From an uncultured Pseudomonadota bacterium (GTDB lineage Bacteria; Myxococcota_A; UBA796; JAFGLY01): a stretch of DNA of 46,989 bases. The notes under the pieces are model-generated. The model was not told the origin of the DNA and searched no databases. It worked only from the letters and a program-made list of their open reading frames with translations. Where the stretch lies: NCBI GenBank assembly GCA_937912125.1, contig CALDOK010000207.1, forward strand, positions 1-46,989. Direction: 5' to 3'. Positions 34,552 through 43,858 of this stretch are shown here, in pieces (positions within the stretch are counted from its first letter, which is position 1; every line of letters starts with the position of its first letter). The translations under genes and the position numbers were made by a program.

Positions 34552-35754
34552 TCACGCGCTGCGCAGGGTCAGGACCACCACCTCGGGAAGCACCCCCAGC
34601 CTCATGGGCGCGACGGAGACACCCACCCCGCGCGAGACCAACACAGGCCAGGAGGGACCCTGGACCAAGCCTCCGGCGTACTTCCTGCCATACCTGCTGG
34701 GCACCGCAGGCGCGCCCAGGCCCGGGATCCGGACCTGGCCACCGTGGGTGTGGCCCGAGAGCTGGAGATCGAAGCGGGCTTCGGGCCGGCGGCGGTGCAT
34801 CCTCTCGGCCGTGTCGGGATTGTGGGTGAGCACCACACGCGGGCAGCCCTCGGACACACCACGCAAGGCAGCATCGGTGTCCTGCACGTCCCCCCAATGA
34901 TCGCCGAGGCCACAGACAGCGAGGCTCTGGTCCGGCAGTTCGTGATCCCGCAGACCCTCGGTCGTGAGGAAGAGCCGGTCGTTGTCGATGACGTGGATGC
35001 CGTGGCGCCGCAGCTCCGCTTGGCAGGCGTCGGGTCCCCGCCAGTGCTCGGCGTTGCCCAACACAGCCACCGAGCCGAAGCGGGAGCGAGCCTCGGCCAG
35101 CAACGCGATGCCAGTGGCGATGGAGGCCGAGCTGCGGTGCAGGTAGTCGCCGGTCATCGCCACCAAGTCCAGCTGCTCGGCGTTGAGGAGCTCTACGGCC
35201 CGCCGAATGTGGGCTGCGGAGACGTAGGGCCCGTAGTGGGTGTCGGAGAGCTGGCCGATGCGCAGCCCGTCCAGTGCTGGGGGCAGGCCGATCAGGGTCA
35301 GCTCGTAGCGACGCACACGGAGACGCGAGGGCTCTACCAGGGTGGCCCAGCCGCCCACACCGGCTGCCATCGTGCCAGCGACCAGCACCAAGGCGTCGAC
35401 CAGCAGGCGCCTGCGGCCAGGACTGACACCTTCCTCAACGCGCAGACGGATGCGGCGCGCCACGCTCCGGGCCAGGGTGGCGTAGAACATGCCGGCCATT
35501 ATTGCGCGCAGCAGCTGGAAGAGCAGACCGTGGCGGCTGCCCGTGTGGTGCACCAGGACGCCAGCGATCCCTGTGAAGGGCAGGCAGAGGACGTCCACGA
35601 TGCGGGTCGCGCCCATGAAGACCGAGGTGAGCGGTCCCCAAGAGTTCAGGTGGATAGCCTGCAAGTTGAGCAGGTAGAGCATCCCGGCCAGGCCCAGCGC
35701 CGAGGCCGGCCAGCTGTAGATGAGGCGGCGAGGGAGGCGGCTCCAGGAGGGCAT
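34552..35754 (-). CDS. Membrane-linked metallophosphoesterase (YkuE-like) with substituted GNH motif
   Basis: A 400-residue protein with four or so N-terminal membrane helices (residues ~12-135) and a calcineurin-like domain on the inner or outer face (~150-400). Motifs: SDTHYG (D171, H173), TGDYLH (D203), LGNAEHW (N234), LTHNPD and SGHTHGGQ, the usual di-metal ligands. The family's GNHE/D motif reads GNAEHW: Ala235 replaces the conserved non-metal His, the general acid in phosphoester hydrolysis. Metal ligands are kept, so metal may bind with reduced catalysis. Relatives with YkuE-type layout cleave UDP-diacylglucosamine or similar. Between two dead transposons, but its own frame is intact. 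Confidence 0.87.
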   Translation of the reverse strand: MPSWSRLPRRLIYSWPASALGLAGMLYLLNLQAIHLNSWGPLTSVFMGATRIVDVLCLPFTGIAGVLVHHTGSRHGLLFQLLRAIMAGMFYATLARSVARRIRLRVEEGVSPGRRRLLVDALVLVAGTMAAGVGGWATLVEPSRLRVRRYELTLIGLPPALDGLRIGQLSDTHYGPYVSAAHIRRAVELLNAEQLDLVAMTGDYLHRSSASIATGIALLAEARSRFGSVAVLGNAEHWRGPDACQAELRRHGIHVIDNDRLFLTTEGLRDHELPDQSLAVCGLGDHWGDVQDTDAALRGVSEGCPRVVLTHNPDTAERMHRRRPEARFDLQLSGHTHGGQVRIPGLGAPAVPSRYGRKYAGGLVQGPSWPVLVSRGVGVSVAPMRLGVLPEVVVLTLRSA

Positions 35755-35822
35755 GGCCCAGCACTAACGCGGTCGTTTCGCACGGGATGCCACGGCGCAC
35801 GGGTCATGTCCCCGCGCGCTGT

Positions 35823-36155
35823 TCAGAAACCCATGCGCCCGACGGCCATGGCGAAGTCACCAGCCACCTTGGCCAGGCGCGGGTGCCGCTCCTCGAACCG
35901 AAAGATCATGCCCTCGACGCCCTTCAGCCCCGCCTCGAGCAGCTCGGGGCTGGTGGCCTCGCGTGTGGCCTCGAAGGCCGACAGCTCGGCGAAGCCCACC
36001 AGGCTGCGGGCGTCCTCGCTCTGGGACTCGGGCAGACACTCGATCTCACTGCGGAGCTGCTGCACCAGCGCCGTCAGCTCCCGGCGGTTCTCATCGGAGA
36101 TGGCGGGTGCGCCATCGATGCGAAGTTGGATCCGGTCAAGGGTCTCGAGCGCCAT
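35823..36155 (-). CDS. DUF4404 family small protein
   Basis: About 110 residues. ATG 36155 has GAGGA ~8 nt upstream. Two helical regions: an N-terminal leucine-rich helix (ENRRELTALVQQLRSEIE) and the family's closing block FRFEERHPRLAKVAGDFAMAVGRMGF (quoted here in part: FEERHPRLA, MGF end). This close match to the DUF4404 C-terminal signature supports the call. Function unknown; cytoplasmic. Sits 68 nt downstream of, but on the same strand as the metallophosphoesterase, which lies further left. Confidence 0.75.
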   Translation of the reverse strand: MALETLDRIQLRIDGAPAISDENRRELTALVQQLRSEIECLPESQSEDARSLVGFAELSAFEATREATSPELLEAGLKGVEGMIFRFEERHPRLAKVAGDFAMAVGRMGF

Positions 36156-36557
36156 GGTGGGTTCCTCTGCTGAGAGGGCGCACGCTACCATGGATGCGAC
36201 GGGATGGCATTGCATGAGATGGGATCGACAATGAGCCGACGGATGTAATGGCGGTGTGGACACTGGGCGATGAGGTCGAGGGCGTCCCGGCGCTGGTTCG
36301 AGCATAAGGGGGCCAGGGATCGTCCGCTGCCTTCGCACCCACCAGATCGTTCGATGGTACCGTGCTGTCCCTCGAGGGGCTCCAGTCGGATCGGGTGGAG
36401 CTGCGCGGGTTGACGACCTTCCCATCCCTGTGGCTCGCCAGAAGTCGATCCATGGCCGACAAGGCTCCGGATCGGAGGATGAGTGACCGCGGCCACGGAG
36501 CGCCCCAGCCGTTCGACCGACCTTGTGGATGTGGCCCGGGTCCGCCATCCTGGTTTC
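36156..36557. other. About 400 bp without a recognisable gene
   Basis: Lies between the DUF4404 gene start and the transposase pseudogene. Short frames are open on both strands but none shows a recognisable domain or a good ribosome site. It may include the left end of the inserted element; no inverted repeat was resolved by eye. Confidence 0.5.
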
Positions 36558-37546
36558 ATGGTTCAGCACGTCATCCTCCTCACGCACGGCCTCTGCGCGC
36601 TTCTCCGTAGTCGCGTCGACGTCGCCCTCGAGAACCTCGCCCTCCGTCAGCAGGTCGCCGTCCTCGCGGAGCGGAGGCCGCGGCCCAGCCTGTCGACGAC
36701 GGACCGACTCTTCTGGGTCTTCCTTCGCCGGCTCTGGTCGCGGTGGGCAGATGTCCTCGTCGTCGTGCAGCCCGACACCGTGGTTCGCTGGCATCGGCTG
36801 GGCTTCCGCCTGTTCTGGCGATGGCGATCTCGCCCAGGGCGCCCGGGCAGGCCCCGCATCGACAGCGAGCTGCGCGACCTCATTCGCCAGATGGCTCGAG
36901 AGAACCCGACCTGGGGTGCCCCGCGGATCCATGGCGAACTGCTGATGCTCGGCTTCGACATCGCAGAGAGGACGGTGTCTCGGTACATGCCGAGAAGGCC
37001 GGCGCCAGGGGACGTGGTCGAGCGATGGAAGGTCTTTCTCCGCAACCACCAGGAGGCCATCGTCGGGATGGACTTCTTCACCGTGCCGACCGCGACCTTC
37101 GATGTCCTGTACGTCCTCTTCTTCATCCACCATGGTCGTCGGCGCGTGGTGCACTTCGGGGTCACCCGCTACCCAACGGCGACATGGGTGATCCAGCAGC
37201 TCCGAGAGGCCTTCCCCTACGACGAGGCCCCTCGCTATCTCATCTTTGATCGAGACAGCACGTTCAGCCAAGCACCGATCGCCGAGCGCTGGATCGGCAG
37301 CGTACGCCGCGAGATGCTGGATCATGTCCATGCGGACCGCGTCGCGTGCTGGGAGAAACACACCTCCGCAGGCTGCTCCGGCAGTACGTCGACTACCACC
37401 ACCACGACCGCTGCCACCTGTCCCTGGAGAAAGACTCTCCCGAAGGGCGGACTCCCTCGACCAGGCCGTCAGGCGACTACGCCGTCGTGGCCCTGCCACG
37501 GGTGGGCGGTCTCCATCATCGGTACGAGTGGCGGGAAGCGGCCTGA
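36558..37546 (+). pseudogene. rve-core (IS3/IS481-type) transposase, internal deletion and frameshift
   Basis: From ATG 36558 the frame shows VALENLALRQQVAVL (family N-terminus), GRPRIDSELRDLIRQMA, then the catalytic core with the first Asp in GMDFFTVP and the second in LIFDRDSTF. Directly after it come QAPIAERWIGSVRRE, where relatives have about 30 more residues (the segment with FRSPWQNG), so an in-frame deletion removed them while keeping the Glu in AERW. Just beyond LDHVHADR the frame shifts: the conserved tail (HLRRLLRQYVDYHHHDRCHL, then LPRVGGLHHRYEWREAA) continues in another frame to 37546. Nonfunctional. Confidence 0.88.
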
Positions 37547-37898
37547 CCGCGGCTTGCCGGCAGCCGGCTTGCCCTCCCGGATCATCGACACATCGAGGGC
37601 ACCGAGGGGCGCACCAGCGAGGGCAGCGTAGCGCTGGTGACCTCAGGGGCCGACCCGGGGACCCGTGCCCTTCCTGCCACGTCCGGGCGCCAGCGGTGGA
37701 GAGCACTGACGATGGCATGATGATCGCCGAGCCAAGGGTGTGGCCGGTGTGGATGAGGTTCTGACGAGGGACAGGGGGTGGCGCTGTGGGGGGGGGCGCC
37801 CTCGCCGCTGCGTGGGTGACCTCCTCGTGAATCGCGACCTCCCACGGCCTCGGTCACGGACCTCGTCGCCAGCTGCGCGAGGCCAGGGCATAGGGGAC
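37547..37898. other. About 350 bp without a recognisable gene
   Basis: Between the transposase pseudogene and the SLC13 permease stop. It contains a short direct repeat (GGCTTGCCGGCA near 37553, then GGCTTGCC again near 37566), perhaps a scar of the insertion, but no gene or terminator I can support. Confidence 0.5.
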
Positions 37899-39692
37899 TC
37901 AGCCCACCAAGGGCCAGAGCCAGGGCACAAGCAGCAAGGCGCTCATCAGGCAGATGAGCATCAGGGGCAGGCCCACGCGGGTGAAGTCGAGGTAGCGATA
38001 GCCACCCGGGCCGTAGACCAGCAGGTTGGGGTTGCTGCCGATAGGGGTGGAGAAGCCTGCCGAGGTCGCCAGGGCGAGGGTCAGCGCCACGGCGTGAGTG
38101 TCCAACCCCGCCGAGACAGCCGCGGTCATGGCGACCGGGAAGACCAGGGCGGCACCAGCCGCGTTGGACACGAAGGACGCAAACAGCGCCCCGAGGATCC
38201 ACACGGCAGCCAGCACCGCGATCGGACCGAATGGCAGCGTGAGGGCGAGCAGCGACTCACCGAGCACCGCCGCAGCCCCCGACTTTTCGAGGGCCGCGGC
38301 GATCCCGATGGCCGAACCGATGAGCACCAGCACCGACCAGTTGACGGCCAGGCGCGACGCCCGGCCGCTGATGCAGCGCGTGGCCAGCAAGAAGAACAGC
38401 GTGGCCATTCCGCTCACGAGGAGCGGGACGTCCGTGAACGCCGGCACCAGCACCATGCCTGCGATGGCGGACAGCGCTAGGGGGGCCTTCCGGTAGCGCG
38501 GGCGCTCCTCCTCGGAGCGCTCGCTCACCAGGTAGAACATGGTGCTGTCCTGCCAGGCCTTGCGGAAGCCTGGGGATGCGGACAACATCAGCGTGTCGCC
38601 CGGGCGCAGCACGATGTCGCCGATGCGCCCGCCGATGCGCTCACCAGCGCGGTGCACGGCCAGGATGACAGCGTCGAAGCGGCGCCGGAACTCGGCGTCC
38701 CGAACCGTCAGGCCCACCAGGGCAGAGCGGTGGGACAGCACCACCTCGAACACGTGGCGGAAGGGTGGGACGTGGCTGTCCACCGGATCGAGGCCGGGCA
38801 TCTGAGACACGTCGGTGATGGAGCCAGCGTCGCCGGTGAAGACCAGGTGGTCCCCAGCTTCCAGCTTGTCTTCAGGTGCGACGGGGCGGATCTGTCGGCC
38901 GTTGGTACGACGGATCTCCACCAGGAACAGCCCAGGCAGATGCCGCAGCCCGGCCTGCTCAACCGAGCGACCCAGCAAGGGAGAGTCGGCGGAGACCTCG
39001 ACTTCGGCGAGGTACTCGCGGGTCTCCTCCCTGTCCAGCTCCGCCGGATCGCGCCGATCCACGATCAACAGGGGGGCGAGGATGACCAGGTAGAGCAGCC
39101 CGACGAGGGTGATCGGCAGTCCCACCCAGGTGATGTCGAACATGCCGAGAACGCCGTAGCCATGCTGGGCGTGCATCCCCGCCACCACCAGGGTGGCCGA
39201 GGTTCCGATCAGCGTGCAGGTGCCGCCGAGCATCGAAGCGTAGGACAGCGGGATGAAGAAGCGGGACGGGTTGGCGCCCACGCCTCGCGCCCAGCTGCGC
39301 ACCATGGGGATGAACATGGCCACGATGGGCGCGTTGTTCATGAAGCCCGACAAGGCCGCGGTGGGCACGAGCAGGCGCAGCAAGCCCCAGCGATGGGATC
39401 GCGTTCTCCCGAAGATCAGACTGGAGACAAGCCCCAAGGCGCCGGTCTCCTTGACGGCTGCGGCACAGATGAAGAGCACGCCGATGGTGGCTACGGCGGG
39501 GTTGGAGAAGCCGTGCAGGGCTTCGTTGGGCGACACCACCCCAGCCACCACCAGGACGCAGAGCCCCGAGAACATGACGAGATCGGGGCCCAGGCGGTCG
39601 GCCACCATCAGGATGGTGGCACCGGCGATGACCGCGAGCGTCAGCCAGCCTTGCCAACCCAGCGCCATCCATGCCTCCCAGCCGAGGATCAT
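37899..39692 (-). CDS. SLC13/DASS-family permease with two RCK-C domains
   Basis: A 597-residue anion transporter. Twelve or so membrane helices are split by a cytoplasmic insert (~205-370) that holds two RCK-C (TrkA-C) domains: DSPLLGRSVEQAGL...LEAGDHLVFTGD, and DAEFRRRFDAVIL...RPGDTLMLSAS. The DASS signature pairs are visible (SGFMNNAPIVAMFIP, LGGTCTLIGTSA; late SAGFSTPIGSNPNLLV). Such SAC1-like proteins take up sulfate or other oxyanions with Na+ or H+. The start ATG overlaps the stop of the binding-protein gene by 4 nt (ATGA), so translation is coupled. This is not the usual partner of a periplasmic binding protein. Confidence 0.9.
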   Translation of the reverse strand: MILGWEAWMALGWQGWLTLAVIAGATILMVADRLGPDLVMFSGLCVLVVAGVVSPNEALHGFSNPAVATIGVLFICAAAVKETGALGLVSSLIFGRTRSHRWGLLRLLVPTAALSGFMNNAPIVAMFIPMVRSWARGVGANPSRFFIPLSYASMLGGTCTLIGTSATLVVAGMHAQHGYGVLGMFDITWVGLPITLVGLLYLVILAPLLIVDRRDPAELDREETREYLAEVEVSADSPLLGRSVEQAGLRHLPGLFLVEIRRTNGRQIRPVAPEDKLEAGDHLVFTGDAGSITDVSQMPGLDPVDSHVPPFRHVFEVVLSHRSALVGLTVRDAEFRRRFDAVILAVHRAGERIGGRIGDIVLRPGDTLMLSASPGFRKAWQDSTMFYLVSERSEEERPRYRKAPLALSAIAGMVLVPAFTDVPLLVSGMATLFFLLATRCISGRASRLAVNWSVLVLIGSAIGIAAALEKSGAAAVLGESLLALTLPFGPIAVLAAVWILGALFASFVSNAAGAALVFPVAMTAAVSAGLDTHAVALTLALATSAGFSTPIGSNPNLLVYGPGGYRYLDFTRVGLPLMLICLMSALLLVPWLWPLVG

Positions 39693-40822
39693 GGGGAGCC
39701 CTCTGATGCCGTAGAGAGGCCGAGGTGCCCGAGCTCACCCAGGAACTGCTCCAGCACCCCACCAGACTCCAAGAGCAGCTGGGTAGCCCCGGCCCATCCC
39801 CCCAGATCCTCGATGGTGAACAGATCGGCGGGTCGCTTCGGTCCGAACATCGGCCCGGCCCTGTCCAGCGCCGGAGGTGGCCCGTAGCCTCGCCGCTTCA
39901 GCTGCTCCTGGACCACGGGTTGCCGCGTGAAGCGCACGAAGGCCTCGGCCAGATCCTGATTGCCATGGCGCTGTGCGTAGTCATCCACCACCGCGATGGG
40001 GTGCTCCACCAACACCGAGGCCTCCGGCACCACCCGCACCCAGGACTGGCCCTGCAGGCGCGCCGCGACCAGTTCGTCCTGGTAGGTGATCACCACGTCA
40101 CCGACCCCCTGGGCGAAGGTCTCGAGGCTCTCGGCCGCGCTCTCGTCCATCACCACCACCCGGGCCAGCACCTGGGACACGAAGGCCACCGCGGCCTCGT
40201 GATCATCCGGTGGCACGTGGGCCTGCCCCCGGAGCGCCGCGCCATAGAGGGCCGCGAGGCCCCACATGCCCTCGCCAGAGCTGCGAGGGTCGGCGAGCAG
40301 CAGCTCTACGTCGGGGCGGGTCAGGTCCTCCCATCGCTGGATCTCCAGGGGGTTTCCCGACCGGGTGGCCATGATCACGTAGGACGAGCTGATCATCCCA
40401 CCCCAGCCATCGTCCCTCCAGTCGGCCTCCACCAGACCTCCGGCCACGAGCGCCTGCATGTCCGGCTCCCAGGCCAGGGCCGCTACGTCGGCCTCGAAGC
40501 CCGCCACGATGGCTCTGGCCTGGGCACGGCTGCCTCGGAACGAGGCCTCCACCTCGATCTCCTCACCCTGGGTCTGGTGCCAGTGCCGCTCGAAGGCCGG
40601 GATGATGTCCTGCTCGTACATCTCGCGTGGTGTGGAGAACACCGCGAGCACCAGGCGTCGCGGCGCCTGCTCTCCAGGTCGCGGGTCGGAACCGGCGAAC
40701 CAGACATCTGGCTCATCCAGGAACCCACCGAAGCCTGGCAGGTCCTTCATCGACCACAGGAGGCCCAGGCCGATGATCACCGCGGCAGCGATCAGGATCT
40801 CACGAAGATTGGGGGGGCGCAT
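39689..40822 (-). CDS. Sulfate/thiosulfate-type (Sbp-like) periplasmic binding protein, membrane-anchored
   Basis: A 377-residue protein. ATG 40822 has GGAG 6 nt upstream. The N-terminus has an uncleaved-looking membrane segment (ILIAAAVIIGLGLLWSM). The mature part fits Sbp/CysP-type binding proteins: VFSTPREMYEQDIIPAF, GSRAQARAIVAGFEADVAAL (the loop before the ligand site), YVIMATRSGNP, and VITYQDELVAA. The ligand should be an oxyanion such as sulfate. In other bacteria Sbp feeds the ABC transporter CysTWA; here no ABC genes are near, and its stop overlaps the SLC13/DASS permease start. Confidence 0.9.
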   Translation of the reverse strand: MRPPNLREILIAAAVIIGLGLLWSMKDLPGFGGFLDEPDVWFAGSDPRPGEQAPRRLVLAVFSTPREMYEQDIIPAFERHWHQTQGEEIEVEASFRGSRAQARAIVAGFEADVAALAWEPDMQALVAGGLVEADWRDDGWGGMISSSYVIMATRSGNPLEIQRWEDLTRPDVELLLADPRSSGEGMWGLAALYGAALRGQAHVPPDDHEAAVAFVSQVLARVVVMDESAAESLETFAQGVGDVVITYQDELVAARLQGQSWVRVVPEASVLVEHPIAVVDDYAQRHGNQDLAEAFVRFTRQPVVQEQLKRRGYGPPPALDRAGPMFGPKRPADLFTIEDLGGWAGATQLLLESGGVLEQFLGELGHLGLSTASEGSP

Positions 40823-40885
40823 GGCTAGCTCCGTCTCGAGTTGGACAAGGGTTCGCGTTCCTGGAGCAGGGCCAGGGGAATCCCA

Positions 40886-42127
40886 TCAGGCTGTGTCTGG
40901 GCTGGGTTCGGGAGCGGGACGCTCCACGCGCATCAGGGTCACCTGCTGCCGGTGAGCCTCGAGCACCTCCACCGACAGCCCCCGCCAGGGGATCTTTTCA
41001 CGCGCGCGAGGGATCCGGCCGAGGTCGGCCAGCAGCAGATCACCCAGACGACCCTCACCTTCGCAGGGCACACCCAGGGCGCGGGTCACATCGCGCATGG
41101 ACGCACCGGGTTGCACCAACAGCGCATCGGAGGACAGCCGGATCAGGTCCTGGCTCTCGAGGTCGGTCTCGTCCTCGATCTCGCCCACCAGCTCCTCGAG
41201 GACATCCTCGAGGGTCACCACACCCTGCAGAGTGCCCAAGCCATCCACGACCAGGGCCAGGTGCTGCTTGCGCCGCTGGAACTCCCGCAGCAGATCGTCG
41301 GTGCGTGCGCTCGCGGGGACGAACCATGGCTCGACGGCCAGCGCGGCGACAGGCTGATCGTGGCGTCCATCCGCCAGGCCCTGCAGGATCTGACGCACGT
41401 TCACCACCCCCACGACGCTGTTGATGTCATCGGCCCGGTACAGGGGGATGCGGGTGTGGGTCACCTCCTCGGCCCAGGAGTTCAGCTTCCCCAGCGGCGT
41501 GCTCGCCTCGAGGGCGTCGACCTGGGCCAGGGGGGTCATGATCATGCCGGCGGTCATGTCGTTCATCCGAAACACCCGCTGGATGAGCTCGCTCTCGTCC
41601 TGCTCGATGGTGCCCTCACGGCCTCCCTGGCGGGTCAGGGCGCGGATCTCGGCCTCGGAGGTGCTGCGCACCTTCGCTGGAGCCAGGGGACGCACCAGCA
41701 GCTCCACCAGGGCGATGATCGGCATCAGCGAGCGGGTGAGCAGCTGCACCGGGCGCGCCACCCACAGGCCGACGGTGAGGGCGTGGCGCTCACCGAGGGT
41801 CTTGGGGATGATCTCCGAGAACAGGATCACCAGGAAGGTCAATAGGGCAGAGAACGCTCCGAGCCAGCGGGAACCGAGCTGCTCTGCGGCCATGCCACCC
41901 ACCAGGATGGAGCCGCCGATGTTGGCCACGTTGTTCCAGATCACGATGGCCATGATCGGGCGGGTGAGGTCCTCCTGCAGCTTGCGCAGCGCGAGAGAAC
42001 CCCGGCGTCGACGCTCCACGGCAGCGAGCACCTGCGGATAGCCGACGGCGAACAGGGCGGCTTCGGTGCCGGAGGCCAAGGCCGATGCCGCCAGGACGGC
42101 GAGCACGGTGAGGACGAGGGCGGTCAT
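40886..42127 (-). CDS. CNNM/CorC (HlyC-CorC) family membrane protein
   Basis: About 413 residues. ATG 42127 overlaps the MFS stop (ATGA). DUF21/CNNM membrane domain (~1-180): SGTEAALFAV, NNVANIGGSI, FSEIIPKTLGERHAL. Then two CBS domains (~195-320; MTPLAQVDAL and VVDGLGTLQGVVTLEDVLEELVGEIEDE, in part), and the C-terminal CorC_HlyC domain. CNNM proteins move Mg2+ or sense it through the CBS pair. Next to an Na+/H+ antiporter and anion transporter. Could also be a plain cobalt/magnesium resistance protein. Confidence 0.93.
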   Translation of the reverse strand: MTALVLTVLAVLAASALASGTEAALFAVGYPQVLAAVERRRRGSLALRKLQEDLTRPIMAIVIWNNVANIGGSILVGGMAAEQLGSRWLGAFSALLTFLVILFSEIIPKTLGERHALTVGLWVARPVQLLTRSLMPIIALVELLVRPLAPAKVRSTSEAEIRALTRQGGREGTIEQDESELIQRVFRMNDMTAGMIMTPLAQVDALEASTPLGKLNSWAEEVTHTRIPLYRADDINSVVGVVNVRQILQGLADGRHDQPVAALAVEPWFVPASARTDDLLREFQRRKQHLALVVDGLGTLQGVVTLEDVLEELVGEIEDETDLESQDLIRLSSDALLVQPGASMRDVTRALGVPCEGEGRLGDLLLADLGRIPRAREKIPWRGLSVEVLEAHRQQVTLMRVERPAPEPSPDTA

Positions 42128-43542
42128 GCCGACAAAACCCGCGCACGCTTCTTCCGCGCCTCCACGTCCAGCCACCGCCAGCCCAGCAGCAGGGCGATGG
42201 GAGACACCATGGTGCTGGCCCCCACGATGATCCACATCAGCTCGGTGTTTCTGGGCCCCTCAGCGGGGCACAGCGCCGCCAGCAAGAACCCAGTGGCCGG
42301 CCCCGCCGCCACCTTGGCGAAGAACATGGGTGCCTTCGAGAACGCCATGTAGCTGGCCTCCTTGCCGGGAGGCGCGATGGAGGCCGTGTAGTCGTACAGC
42401 CGCGGCGAGTAGAGGGCCTCACCCAGCGACAGCACCACCTGGAAGATCACCACCAGCATGATGGACTCGCCCAGGCCCAGCACGAAGACCGACCCCGCCG
42501 CGACGAAGCTTCCCACCAGGATGACCTTGTAGCCGGACATGCGGCCGGTCACCGCGGTCATGACGGGCACCAGGAAGATGATGATCAGCGGGTTGATGGC
42601 GTACAACCGCCCGGTCCACGCCTCGAGCCCGATGCGCTCCATGTACAGGGGGTAGAGGGAGTGGTTGTACTGGAAGATCATCTTCACCAGCACCAGCAGG
42701 AAGATGAAGGTGATGAAGATCCAGAAGGTGCGCTCACTGGTGACCTCTCTCATCACCTGCCAGCTGCTCTTCCTCTTCACCTTCTCAGGCTCCACCGGGA
42801 CCGCCTCGGGGGTGTTCCCTTCCCGCCGCTCGGCCTCCCGTTCGGCCTCGAGCTCGGGGATGCGCTCGCGCACGAAGAGGCTCACCAGGACCAGGGACGC
42901 GAGGGTGGCCGCCACGGCCACCAGGAAGACCACCTGGATAGGCCGCACGGTGAGGGTGAGCCCCCATGCGTCGAACAGCAGGGGCTCGGTGAAGGTGCTC
43001 CTGAGGCCGTCCAGGCTCAGGCCCGCCACCAGGGATCCCACGTTCATGATGACGTAGTACCAGGAGAACGCGTACTTCTGGGCCTTCCTGGTGCTGAACA
43101 GCTTCACCGCCGCGGCCAGCAGCGGGATCATGTAGGCGAAGCCCACCGAGAGCACAAACAGCCCCGGATACACGATCCAGGGCTCGACGGTGAAGGTGAT
43201 GGCCACCCGCCCGATGAGCGCGATGGCCAGACCCACCAGCAGCGCCTTGCGGATGCCCATGCTGTCGGCCACGAAGCCCACGAAGACCATGAAAAACGAC
43301 ATGGAGGCGCTGAAGACGCCGAAGATGATGCCCGCCATGGGGTCGGACAGCCCCATGTCTTCGGTGAGGAAGATCATGAGGACCAGCACCGAAGAGAAGT
43401 AGCAGAGGCTCTCCAGCACCTTCACGGCGTAGGCGATCCAGATCTCCCGTGGGCAACCGAACACGGCCCGCAGGCCGTCCCAGTAGTCACGGGCGATGCG
43501 CTGGACGAGCGGCGCAGGCAGGGCGGTCGCGGAGTCTGTCAT
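42124..43542 (-). CDS. MFS transporter, PTR2/POT-like
   Basis: A 472-residue protein with ~12 membrane helices. Landmarks include YAVKVLESLCYFSSV, GLSDPMAGIIFGVFSASM, the loop GFVADSMGIRKALL, and IGRVAITF. A long charged cytoplasmic loop (~205-260) contains EAEREAERREGN. The closest style is the proton-coupled oligopeptide (POT/PTR2) or a related MFS branch; specificity cannot be told. Its stop overlaps the start of the CNNM/CorC gene, so they form a coupled pair. The Shine-Dalgarno before ATG 43542 is weak. Confidence 0.85.
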   Translation of the reverse strand: MTDSATALPAPLVQRIARDYWDGLRAVFGCPREIWIAYAVKVLESLCYFSSVLVLMIFLTEDMGLSDPMAGIIFGVFSASMSFFMVFVGFVADSMGIRKALLVGLAIALIGRVAITFTVEPWIVYPGLFVLSVGFAYMIPLLAAAVKLFSTRKAQKYAFSWYYVIMNVGSLVAGLSLDGLRSTFTEPLLFDAWGLTLTVRPIQVVFLVAVAATLASLVLVSLFVRERIPELEAEREAERREGNTPEAVPVEPEKVKRKSSWQVMREVTSERTFWIFITFIFLLVLVKMIFQYNHSLYPLYMERIGLEAWTGRLYAINPLIIIFLVPVMTAVTGRMSGYKVILVGSFVAAGSVFVLGLGESIMLVVIFQVVLSLGEALYSPRLYDYTASIAPPGKEASYMAFSKAPMFFAKVAAGPATGFLLAALCPAEGPRNTELMWIIVGASTMVSPIALLLGWRWLDVEARKKRARVLSA

Positions 43543-43858
43543 GGAACCGTCCGGGCAGCCGCCGACGCAGAGCGCTGCGCCGGCGTGTGGGAAGCGAGGA
43601 CGTTCACGCGAGCCTCCACACCCGAACGGATGCCCCTGTGTGTCCAGGTTTCTCGCGGTGTCTGAAGCTCGAAGAAGTCGTCATGGCTTCTGGGTGCTTG
43701 GCCGGCCGGAACCAGGTTCGGGCCGAGACTGTACGGGAACTCGAGGCGCGGTGGTCGCGCTGACTCAGAGCCCTATATCCGTATCGTCATCCTTCACGGG
43801 CGCAAGGTAGAATCGTGCGCCTCGTGGTCGAAACGCCCAGCGAGGTCCACGGCGTCGA
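43543..43858. other. 316-bp intergenic region upstream of the MFS gene
   Basis: Lies between the MFS start and the stop of nhaA (both minus strand). No gene is supported. An AT-rich patch (CCCTATATCCGTATCGTC, ~43772) may be part of a promoter for the MFS-CNNM pair, but no -35 is clear. Confidence 0.45.
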
